Shown here: positions 18,870 through 25,552 of the stretch, one piece after another | How positions within the stretch are numbered: position 1 is the first letter of the stretch | Layout of the letters: each line of letters opens with the position of its first letter | Assembly (NCBI GenBank): GCA_965197495.1 | Contig: OZ240210.1 | Coordinates: forward strand, 3,286,001 to 3,350,000 | Length of the DNA stretch: 64,000 nucleotides | DNA from: SMYC01 sp965197495 | Lineage (GTDB): Bacteria; Acidobacteriota; Vicinamibacteria; Marinacidobacterales; SMYC01 | Direction: 5' to 3' | Notes under the pieces: generated by a model | What the model was told of the DNA's origin: nothing | What the model saw: the letters and a program-made list of their open reading frames with translations, nothing else | Database searches by the model: none | Program-made: the position numbers and the translations under genes

Positions 18870-19529
18870 ATGCAGCTCGCGAGTGTCTCAAAGTTGTTGA
18901 CACGTACCGAAGTAACCCCGTGCCCGTAGGTGCCGACCCCAGAACTCCTTTCGCATCGTCCGTAAGTCGCGCATCAGACGATTCGACGTCTTACCCTTGA
19001 TCAACTGCATCACTCGACTCGGCGACAAATTCGGCGGCACGCTCAGCAACAGGTGCACGTGCTCAGGCCGCACATGACCCTTCAGTATTTCTATCTGGTT
19101 CCGAGCACAGATCTCCCGGATGAGATCCCGGAGACGAACCGCTACATCCCCTCTCAAGGCCGGCTTGCGGTACTTCGTGATAAATACGAAGTGATAGTTT
19201 AACTGGTACGTCGTGTGCGATGATTTACGATATCCTTTCACCTGGGGATCGTACCCCAAGCCTCCTAAAGGCGAGGGATTTCAACCATCCCCGAGTGGGA
19301 CATTAATCTTTCTTGTATATATATCAGGAGGGGCCTGTGGGCGCTCGTGGGAAACGCGAAGCGTTTTCCAAGCGATTGTGGAAAACGCCGCTCCACGTTT
19401 GTACGTGCTCACAACCTTTCCCTAAACGCCTCTCTCGCCCGGAGTTTCCGGCGTTTTCCACAATCGCGGCAGCGTCCATAGACCATGCCCACCAACACAA
19501 ATCAGATCCCCCGAAACGACAGGAGAGGC

Positions 19530-19578
19530 AAAACTGTTTCACGGCGTCCTCCAGCGTGGGAAAGGGTTGTCGTGACAT
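19530..19578 (-). pseudogene. Stranded 5' end of gene X
   Basis: The frame from ATG 19578 reads MSRQPFPTLEDAVKQF and then hits the ISL3 end at 19529. Joined across the target duplication it continues directly into LSRHEDRITG of the gene at 13982-15541. A GGA-rich ribosome-binding stretch (AGTAGGAAG) touches the ATG. This is probably the native start of the gene X family. Confidence 0.75.
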
Positions 19579-19680
19579 CTTCCTACTCTGGATGTGGCGC
19601 CGTGTCTACTTCACGCCCAGATTGTGCATCGAGCCCGCGTTGGGCTGACGTGGTGAGCGAGCCGACAGCGAAGAGTCAGG

Positions 19681-20046
19681 ATGAAAGACTTTCGAGATCT
19701 AAAGGTTTGGGAGAAGGCCCATCAGCTAGTCAAGGGTTTGTACCAGGCCACCGGCCACTTCCCAACCGAAGAGAAGTTCGGCTTGACGGCTCAGATGCGC
19801 CGAGCGGCGGTTTCCATCCCGGCGAATATTGCTGAGGGCTGTGGACGCGGTTCAGACCGGGATATGGCCCGCTTTCTTCAAATGAGTATGGGCTCAGCAA
19901 GCGAGCTCGAATACGAACTGCTCCTTGCCCACGAGCTCGGGTTGCTCGATAGCCAAAGTCTTCAGGAGCTTGCCGAGCGAACCACCGAGGTCAAGCGTAT
20001 GCTCGCCTCTCTCATCCGGAGGCTCGAATCCGGAGCTGACCGCTGA
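19681..20046 (+). CDS. Four-helix-bundle protein (S23/23S-intervening-sequence type)
   Basis: The 121-residue protein has the family pattern: FRDLKVWEKAHQLVKGLYQ, then FGLTAQMRRAAVSIPANIAEGCGR, then ASELEYELLLAHELGLL. These small proteins are often found as isolated genes or in 23S rRNA intervening sequences. Their function is not established. The second half of the gene and the downstream 70 bp are duplicated at 13678-13941. The full copy stands upstream of, and in the same direction as, the pyr genes with a 158-bp gap. Confidence 0.85.
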   Translation: MKDFRDLKVWEKAHQLVKGLYQATGHFPTEEKFGLTAQMRRAAVSIPANIAEGCGRGSDRDMARFLQMSMGSASELEYELLLAHELGLLDSQSLQELAERTTEVKRMLASLIRRLESGADR

Positions 20047-20119
20047 ATGCTGACCGCTGACCGCTCGCGGCGGAGCCGTCCTCCAATTTGGTTGCGGCTC
20101 CGCCGCGCTGTGTCTCTGT
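19856..20119 (+). repeat. 264-bp direct repeat, right copy
   Basis: Partner of 13678-13941. It begins inside the four-helix-bundle gene and ends at TGTGTCTCTGT, after which the unique sequence GGCCATTC follows. The two copies bracket the 5.9-kb gene X/ISL3 block. Confidence 0.9.
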
Positions 20120-20204
20120 GGCCATTCTTAAGGCGCTCATGCACACGATTTGAGGAGCGGCCGAGCTTTCAGGTTTACCTGGCTAGTGTTAGCATGCCGC
20201 CGCT

Positions 20205-20747
20205 ATGACCGATAAGCTCGTGATGGACAGCGTCGCGTTCGAGGCGGCACTTCTGAGGCTTGCCGACGAGATAGCGTCTAAAGCGAGTCGAGCGAGTGGT
20301 TTCGAGGGCCGTCTCGCCTTGGTCGGGATACGCACGCGCGGCGTTCCGCTATCGCAACGGATCGCGACGCTCATCGAAGCAAGCACCGGTGAGCGACCGA
20401 CCCTTGGGGTTTTGGATATTACTCTTTATCGGGACGACCTGACCGCAGTGGCGGAACAGCCGATCGTCGGCCGCACGGATCTTCCGTTCCCTGTCGACGA
20501 TACGTGGATCGTCCTCGTGGATGACGTCCTCTATACCGGTCGCACGGTCCGTGCGGCGATCACAGCCCTTATCGATTTCGGGAGGCCGCGAAAGATCGAG
20601 CTTCTCGCCATGGTGGATCGCGGCTGTCGCGAGCTCCCCATTCACGCCGACTATGCGGGCGCGACCCTCGAGACGACGAAAACCCAGACGGTGCACGTCC
20701 ACGTGGCTGAGCAGGACGGCCGCGACGAAGTGGTGCTCACAGGATGA
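20205..20747 (+). CDS. pyrR: PyrR: pyrimidine regulator / uracil phosphoribosyltransferase
   Basis: The 180-residue protein has the phosphoribosyltransferase fold, with the PRPP-binding loop IVLVDDVLYTGRTVRAA near residues 103-119 and the PyrR-type stretch LVGIRTRGVPLSQRI. LGVLDITLYRDDL is also typical of PyrR. In Firmicutes PyrR binds pyr mRNA. Here it heads the pyr operon, but I found no convincing attenuator in the short leader. Its stop overlaps the pyrB start by 4 bp. Confidence 0.93.
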   Translation: MTDKLVMDSVAFEAALLRLADEIASKASRASGFEGRLALVGIRTRGVPLSQRIATLIEASTGERPTLGVLDITLYRDDLTAVAEQPIVGRTDLPFPVDDTWIVLVDDVLYTGRTVRAAITALIDFGRPRKIELLAMVDRGCRELPIHADYAGATLETTKTQTVHVHVAEQDGRDEVVLTG

Positions 20748-21676
20748 CGCTTCGGCACAAAGACCTCCTCGGCATAGAGACGCTCAACGCAGAGGAGATC
20801 GAGCTCTTCCTGACGACGGCCGCGTCCTTCAAAGAAGTCGGTACCCGGACGATCAAGAAAGTTCCGACCCTCCGAGGCCGCACGATCATCAACCTTTTCT
20901 ACGAACCGAGCACGCGCACGCGCGTCTCTTTCGAGATCGCGGCAAAGCGTCTCTCGGCGGACAGCATCAATGTCAGCGTCTCGGGAAGCTCCGTCACCAA
21001 GGGCGAGACACTCGTCGATACCGTTCGCAACCTCCAGGCGATGGCGCCAGACGTCATCGTCATGCGCCATCATGCTTCAGGCGCGCCTCACATCGTCGCG
21101 AATGAAGTGGAAGCAGCGGTCGTCAATGCCGGAGACGGGATGCACGAGCATCCGACGCAAGCTCTCCTCGACGCCTTCACGATCCTCGAAGCCAAACAAA
21201 AACTGTCGGAGCTCAAGGTCGTCATCGTCGGGGATTTGCTACACAGCCGTGTGTTTCGCTCGAACCTTCAGCTTCTCACGAAGATGGGCTCGCACGTCGT
21301 TGTGAGCGGCCCCCCGACCCTGATCCCCCCGCACATCCAGGAGCTCGGAGCCGAAGTCGCGCCCACGATGGAGCAGGCCCTCGTCGACGCCGATGTCGTC
21401 ATGATGTTGCGCGTTCAAAAAGAACGCATGACGGGCGCCTTTTTTCCGTCCGTCCGAGAATATTTTCGCCTCTACGCGCTCACGCCCGCGCGGCTCGAGC
21501 GCGCCAAGCCCGATGTCATCCTCATGCATCCTGGTCCTCTCAACCGCGGCCTCGAGATCGACTCAGCCGTCGCCGATGGTCCTTATTCCCTCATCCTCGA
21601 GCAGGTGACGAACGGCGTGGCCGTCCGCATGGCGGTCTTGTACTTGCTCGCAGGCGGGCATGGAGAAACGACATGA
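20744..21676 (+). CDS. pyrB: Aspartate carbamoyltransferase catalytic subunit
   Basis: The 310-residue enzyme joins carbamoyl phosphate and aspartate in de novo pyrimidine synthesis. Carbamoyl-phosphate motif FYEPSTRTRVSFE (near residues 50-62), MRHHASGAP, HPTQALLDAFT and MHPGPLNRG near residue 262 are present. Length is normal. It starts with ATGA overlapping pyrR and ends with ATGA overlapping pyrC. No pyrI regulatory subunit is in the window. Confidence 0.96.
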   Translation: MTLRHKDLLGIETLNAEEIELFLTTAASFKEVGTRTIKKVPTLRGRTIINLFYEPSTRTRVSFEIAAKRLSADSINVSVSGSSVTKGETLVDTVRNLQAMAPDVIVMRHHASGAPHIVANEVEAAVVNAGDGMHEHPTQALLDAFTILEAKQKLSELKVVIVGDLLHSRVFRSNLQLLTKMGSHVVVSGPPTLIPPHIQELGAEVAPTMEQALVDADVVMMLRVQKERMTGAFFPSVREYFRLYALTPARLERAKPDVILMHPGPLNRGLEIDSAVADGPYSLILEQVTNGVAVRMAVLYLLAGGHGETT

Positions 21677-22962
21677 CCCGGCTTCTCGTTCGGCGGGCAC
21701 GCATCGTCGACCCTAGCCAGGAGCTCGACGAGATCGGCGATCTGCTGCTCGAGGACGGCGTTGTCAAAGCCATCGGCGCCGCGACGGCCGAAGACGTCGA
21801 CGTTGACATTGACGTTCTAGATGCGGACGGGCTCGTCGCCACGCCGGGTTTCATCGATATGCACGTGCATTTGCGGGAGCCCGGTTTCGAGTACAAGGAA
21901 ACCATCGCGACAGGGTCTCGAGCGGCCGTGGCGGGCGGCTTTACCGCGGTGGCGGCGATGGCCAATACCGACCCACCCAACGATAGCGCGGCGGTGACGG
22001 AGTTCATCCTTAGAAAAGCGGCACAAGCGGACAAGGCTCGCGTTTATCCCATCGGGACCATTACGAAAGGCATGCAGGGAGAACAGCTCTCCGAGATGTG
22101 CGAGATGGTGGAGGCGGGTGTGGTCGCCGTCTCCGATGACGGCCTTCCTGTACGCAACGTGAACGTCATGCGGCGCGCCATGGAATATGCGACCGTTTTC
22201 GACGTGCCCGTCATCGAGCATTGCGAGACGCCGGAGCTTCATCCTAAAGGCGTCATGAACGAGGGCTATTGGTCCACGGCTCTCGGGCTTTTCGGCATTC
22301 CCCGAGCCTCAGAGATCATTTCGGTCGATCGTAACATCGTGCTCGCCGAGCTCACTGGCGCCCGCTTCCACGTCGCGCACCTCTCCACGTCGGGGGCGCT
22401 CCGAAGGGTGCGCGAAGCGAAAGCCCGCGGGCTCGCGGTGACCTGTGAGGTCACGCCGCATCATCTTGTTCTCACGGACGAGAGCCTCAAGAGCTACAAC
22501 ACAGACGCCAAGATGAAGCCGCCTCTCGTTACCGAAGAGGATCAGAACGCACTTCTCGAGGGGCTCGCCGACAAAACGGTGGACGCCATCGCGACCGATC
22601 ACGCGCCCCATCACGCCGACGAAAAACGCGAGGACTTCGATCGAGCTCCGTTCGGCATTGTCGGGCTCGAGACGGCGGTCTCACTTTGTCTCGATCGCCT
22701 CGTCAAGCCCGGCGTCATTTCGCTATCGCGCATGGTGGAGCTTCTCTCCGCGGGCCCGGCGCGTGTGCTCGGCGTGGCGGGCGGCACGTTGAAAGTGGGC
22801 TCCCCCGCAGACGTGACGCTTCTCGATCCGACGCGCCGCGTTCGGGTCGATCCGGAATCGTTTCACTCGCGCGGCAAAAACACACCTTTCGCAGGTTGGG
22901 AGCTCGAAGGCGGGCCGGTGACGACGATTGTCGGAGGACGCGTCGCCTGGACGCTCGAATGA
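21673..22962 (+). CDS. pyrC: Dihydroorotase (class I, PyrC)
   Basis: The 429-residue zinc amidohydrolase cyclises carbamoyl aspartate. The HVHLREPG metal-binding motif is at residues 60-67 and ATDHAPHH near residue 312. The His ligands in VIEHCE and FHVAHLS also appear. The length and motifs indicate an active class I enzyme rather than the inactive partner found with some PyrB complexes. It overlaps both neighbours by 4 bp. Confidence 0.95.
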   Translation: MTRLLVRRARIVDPSQELDEIGDLLLEDGVVKAIGAATAEDVDVDIDVLDADGLVATPGFIDMHVHLREPGFEYKETIATGSRAAVAGGFTAVAAMANTDPPNDSAAVTEFILRKAAQADKARVYPIGTITKGMQGEQLSEMCEMVEAGVVAVSDDGLPVRNVNVMRRAMEYATVFDVPVIEHCETPELHPKGVMNEGYWSTALGLFGIPRASEIISVDRNIVLAELTGARFHVAHLSTSGALRRVREAKARGLAVTCEVTPHHLVLTDESLKSYNTDAKMKPPLVTEEDQNALLEGLADKTVDAIATDHAPHHADEKREDFDRAPFGIVGLETAVSLCLDRLVKPGVISLSRMVELLSAGPARVLGVAGGTLKVGSPADVTLLDPTRRVRVDPESFHSRGKNTPFAGWELEGGPVTTIVGGRVAWTLE

Positions 22963-23810
22963 CACATCTCGCCGTTCTTCGCGAAGGTTTGGAAGAGCTC
23001 AGAAGACACTACGACGCACGCTATCTGGGGTCCGACCCTCTCGCGTTTCCCCGGCGTTTCACGCGGAGCGACAATCGAGAAGTCGTCGGCCTCGTGGCCT
23101 CCGCTTTGGCCTATGGCAACGTCAAGACCATCGCCAATAGCATGGAGCGGATCCTGTCGTGGATGGGCCCGCGTCCCGCGGAGCTCGCCCGGACCCTCGA
23201 GCCGAAGGAAGCACTCGCCTCGCTCGGAAGATTCCAGCACCGGTGGTCGCGAGGCCGGGACGTCGTCTGCCTCGTACACTTCGCCGGCCAGATGCTCCAG
23301 AGTCATGGAAGTGTCGGGCGATTCTTCGAGGAGAGTTTCGTCGAGAGCGACATGGCCGCGAGCTTGATGCGGTTTTCTGAGAGGGCGCTCGCGCTAGACC
23401 ACGGCGGACTGTATCGCGGGCGCCGCCTTCCGGCGAAAGCAGGCATACGCTTTTTCTTCACAAGCCCGCGCACCGGCGCATGCAAGCGCATGAACATGTT
23501 TCTTCGGTGGATGGTGCGCGCCGATGACGGCTTGGATTTGGGGCTCTGGCCCTTCATCCCCGCGAGCGAGCTCGTTATCCCGCTCGATACACATATTTAT
23601 CGCATCGGCCACTACCTCGGCTGGAGCCGAAGGAAAACGCCGGGGTTTCGTACCGCGCTCGATATCACCGAACGCCTTCGGCGGCTCGACCCGGACGACC
23701 CCATCAAATACGATTTCGCGCTGTCGCGCATGGGCATCCTCGAGAATTGCCCGCGCCACAAGAACGCGCGTGATTGCGAGCTCTGTAACTTGAAGAAGCG
23801 ACTGTCATGA
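22959..23810 (+). CDS. TIGR02757-family (DUF2400) protein
   Basis: The 283-residue protein starts at ATG 22959, overlapping pyrC (ATGA). It matches the TIGR02757 pattern: FTRSDNREVVGLVASALAYG, then KRMNMFLRWMVR and LVIPLDTHIYRIG, ending with Cys-rich ENCPRHKNARDCELC. The middle resembles helix-hairpin-helix DNA glycosylases and the end resembles an iron-sulfur cluster loop, though only by general appearance. Function is unknown. Tight coupling to the pyr genes suggests co-transcription, not necessarily a shared pathway. Confidence 0.85.
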   Translation: MTHLAVLREGLEELRRHYDARYLGSDPLAFPRRFTRSDNREVVGLVASALAYGNVKTIANSMERILSWMGPRPAELARTLEPKEALASLGRFQHRWSRGRDVVCLVHFAGQMLQSHGSVGRFFEESFVESDMAASLMRFSERALALDHGGLYRGRRLPAKAGIRFFFTSPRTGACKRMNMFLRWMVRADDGLDLGLWPFIPASELVIPLDTHIYRIGHYLGWSRRKTPGFRTALDITERLRRLDPDDPIKYDFALSRMGILENCPRHKNARDCELCNLKKRLS

Positions 23811-24028
23811 AGACCTGCTGCGAGCAAGAAGCACGAAAGAGCCTGAAACGTCATCGCGACGTCGCGACCTGCGACGCGTGCGGTGCGCTGCTCTTGGCCT
23901 ATCAAAACGCTAGAGACTACGCGCACACTCTCGAGGAGCTCGCGAAACACGGCATCGCTGCCGAGACCGCCACCTACGGTACGATCTCGGTCATCGCCAA
24001 GCCGCGACCTTCCGAATCGAATCTGTGA
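23807..24028 (+). CDS. 73-residue hypothetical protein with CxxC
   Basis: The small frame begins with ATGA overlapping the previous stop and ends in GTGA overlapping the next start. Cysteines at positions 4, 5, 22 and 25 (TCDACGALL) could bind a metal. A central helix reads ARDYAHTLEELAKHG. I do not recognise the family. The exact 4-bp overlaps on both sides are the strongest evidence that it is translated. Confidence 0.65.
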   Translation: MKTCCEQEARKSLKRHRDVATCDACGALLLAYQNARDYAHTLEELAKHGIAAETATYGTISVIAKPRPSESNL

Positions 24029-24996
24029 GCCGTTTTCGCCCCCTCTTGCCAGGAGGCCACCTTCAGACACTCGGAGGCGTGCTCGCGCGATCTTTTCTGA
24101 AATGGCCCTTCCCCTCCGAAGACGTCGTCGTGGACGCCGGCCACGACGTGCGCCTTTTACTGCGCGCTTCGTGGCAGGAGAAAGGCGCTGACCGGCCTGG
24201 TTTGTTGCTCGTGCACGGCCTCGAAGGCACGGACGAGTCGGATTACCTCGTGAGCACGGGAGTGGCAGCCTTCCGTTCCGGATGGCACGTGATCCGCCTG
24301 AACATGCGCGGATGTGGCGATTCACTCTCACTGTGCCCGCAGCTCTATAACGCGGGCCTCACGGGAGATTTACTCGCGGCGGCGGAGTGGCTCGCGAGTC
24401 GGGTGGCCCGTTTCGCCATCATCGGCTTTTCCCTCGGCGCGGGACTGACGCTTCTCACGCTTGCTCGGGAGAGGAGGCGCCTACCCGAGGCGCTCAAAGC
24501 CGCTTCTGCCGTCTGCCCACCGCTCGATATGACTCGATGCGCCGACGCTCTTGAAGAGCGCGCGAATTTCATCTATCAGTCTCGGTTCACCGGCTCACTC
24601 TGTGCGTCCTACAAACGGCGACAACGTCGCGCCCCCGAGCGCTACGAGCTCGGTCGTGAGCGCGGGATTACCACCTTGCGCCAATTCGACGACGTCATCA
24701 CGGCCTTTTATGGCGGCTATCGCAATGCAGAGGCGTATTATCAGTCCGTCAGCACCGGCCCAGTCCTGGCCGACGTCGAGCGGCCCACGCTCGTACTATC
24801 GTCGACGAACGATCCGTTCATCCCGTATGACAGCGTCCATCATTGGCAACACTCTGGCGCCGTCACGCTCGAGATCGCAAAAGGTGCCGGCCATGTCGGC
24901 TTCGTAGGCCCTTCACGGGCGCCTCGTTTCTTTTGGGCCGCGGATCGCGTGCTGCGCTTCTTCGAACAGATCGATTCACTCTCTGTAGGAATTTAG
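24025..24996 (+). CDS. YheT-family alpha/beta hydrolase
   Basis: The 323-residue protein starts at GTG 24025. It has the YheT signature PLLPGGHLQTLGG at residues 6-18, an oxyanion-type LVHGLEGTDES, the nucleophile elbow IIGFSLGAG and a late His in GAGHVGFVG. YheT-like hydrolases act on unknown esters. It ends the six-gene chain begun by pyrR. A 100-bp gap follows before the converging small gene at 25097. Confidence 0.88.
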   Translation: MSRFRPLLPGGHLQTLGGVLARSFLKWPFPSEDVVVDAGHDVRLLLRASWQEKGADRPGLLLVHGLEGTDESDYLVSTGVAAFRSGWHVIRLNMRGCGDSLSLCPQLYNAGLTGDLLAAAEWLASRVARFAIIGFSLGAGLTLLTLARERRRLPEALKAASAVCPPLDMTRCADALEERANFIYQSRFTGSLCASYKRRQRRAPERYELGRERGITTLRQFDDVITAFYGGYRNAEAYYQSVSTGPVLADVERPTLVLSSTNDPFIPYDSVHHWQHSGAVTLEIAKGAGHVGFVGPSRAPRFFWAADRVLRFFEQIDSLSVGI

Positions 24997-25096
24997 ATAG
25001 CCATCCCTCTAGCTTTACTTTAGGTTTTGCTTCGAACCGAAGGGATTTTGTGCCGAGGCCGGCGGGTGGAAGGAAAGGAGGTACGTCGAGATAACG

Positions 25097-25285
25097 TTAG
25101 CTTTGGGTCACTCGTGGCGTCCCCGAAAGCGAAATCGGAGCCGTCATCTTGTGTCTGGTGTCCCCGACCAATATGCCGGGCCCACGCAATAATTGCTGCT
25201 GCCTTCGCTTGTTTGCCATTTCGGCAATCGTCTGCCGTCGCTTTGCCAAGAAATCGGGCTTCGAATTCTTGTTGCTCTTGGCCAT
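25097..25285 (-). CDS. Small basic hypothetical protein, 62 aa
   Basis: A strong ribosome-binding site (AGGGAG, 6 bp before ATG 25285) precedes a Lys/Arg/Gln-rich frame: MAKSNKNSKPDFLAKRRQ, then MANKRRQQQLLRG. The frame is open further upstream, but that part consists of heptamer repeats and lacks a start signal. The composition suggests a nucleic-acid- or ribosome-associated peptide. I do not recognise the family. Confidence 0.55.
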   Translation of the reverse strand: MAKSNKNSKPDFLAKRRQTIAEMANKRRQQQLLRGPGILVGDTRHKMTAPISLSGTPRVTQS

Positions 25286-25368
25286 ATAAAGCTCCCTTCG
25301 CGGTCGTTGAATGTTTCCAAAAGATGCTCGGAACAATTTATGCGAGGGAGAAAGATCTGTCAAGTTTT

Positions 25369-25546
25369 CCAGGATCCAGGATCCAGGATCCAGGATCCAG
25401 CATTCAGCATTCAGGAATATTAAAGTGACGTTCAAGCCCATTGTCGAACGCCTCCGTTCGCGTGCGAGGCGAAATATTCGCCGAAACTTCGCATTCAGCT
25501 TAACGTTCCTGAATGCTGAATGCTGAATCCTGAATCCTGAATGCTC
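25369..25546. repeat. Inverted pair of tandem heptamer arrays
   Basis: The left array at 25369-25415 is four AGGATCC units followed by two AGCATTC units and AGGAATA. The right array at 25507-25546 is the complement of a similar series (AGCATTC and AGGATTC units). The arms are separated by about 90 bp and could fold into a long imperfect hairpin. Similar heptamers occur at 46332-46372, 50913-50937, 13866-13880 and 20044-20058. The stretch lies between the small gene and the converging end of tolC. Confidence 0.85.
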
Positions 25547-25552
25547 AAGTGA

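Larger units (their letters stand above)
17200..18907 (+). mobile_element. IS3-family element (1708 bp)
   Basis: The 5-bp duplication CGAAG lies at 17195-17199 and 18908-18912, and the uninterrupted tnpA has a single CGAAG. Recognisable imperfect terminal repeats start TGTGCCAACA on the left (17205) and TGTCAACAAC on the right (complement, ending 18902), each followed by GAGACACT. Both repeats lie five bases inside the duplication, so 5 bp of extra sequence (CCCTC and CGTAC) sit between repeat and target at each end. Confidence 0.85.
17094..19259 (-). pseudogene. tnpA: IS200-like tnpA split by IS3
   Basis: The N-terminal 117 or so codons, including the HUH motif PEHVHLLL, are at 18908-19259. 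The C-terminal part with the tyrosine helix is at 17094-17199. An IS3-family element with the duplication CGAAG separates them. Apart from one or two substitutions the parts match the intact genes at 188-640 and 35598-36050. Confidence 0.9.
17015..19306 (-). mobile_element. IS200/IS605-like element, copy 2, split by an IS3-family insertion
   Basis: It has the same ends as the 592-bp units at 109-700 and 35519-36110 (CTGAGCGCG to GACATTAA) and sits at the same site of the ISL3 element, in the copy-3 orientation. It is enlarged by an IS3-family element (17200-18907 plus a 5-bp duplication). It also lacks 13 bp at the right end (CTTCGCCTAAAGG), which removes one of the terminal hairpins. Confidence 0.88.
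15528..19529 (-). mobile_element. ISL3-family element, copy 2 (4002 bp with nested IS200 and IS3)
   Basis: The ends are GCCTCTCCTGCCATTTC at 15528 and the complement of GCCTCTCCTGTCGTTTC at 19529, an imperfect inverted repeat of about 25 bp. The 8-bp target duplication AAAACTGT is exact at 15520-15527 and 19530-19537. Rejoining the flanks restores a continuous gene X frame (…DAVKQF then LSRHEDRITG). The element contains a frameshifted transposase, an IS200-like unit, and inside that an IS3-family element. Confidence 0.93.

Noticed and set aside
20120..20204. PyrR-type attenuator before pyrR
   Set aside because: Only a 4-bp dyad (CAGG/CCTG) is present and there is no terminator or anti-terminator pair.
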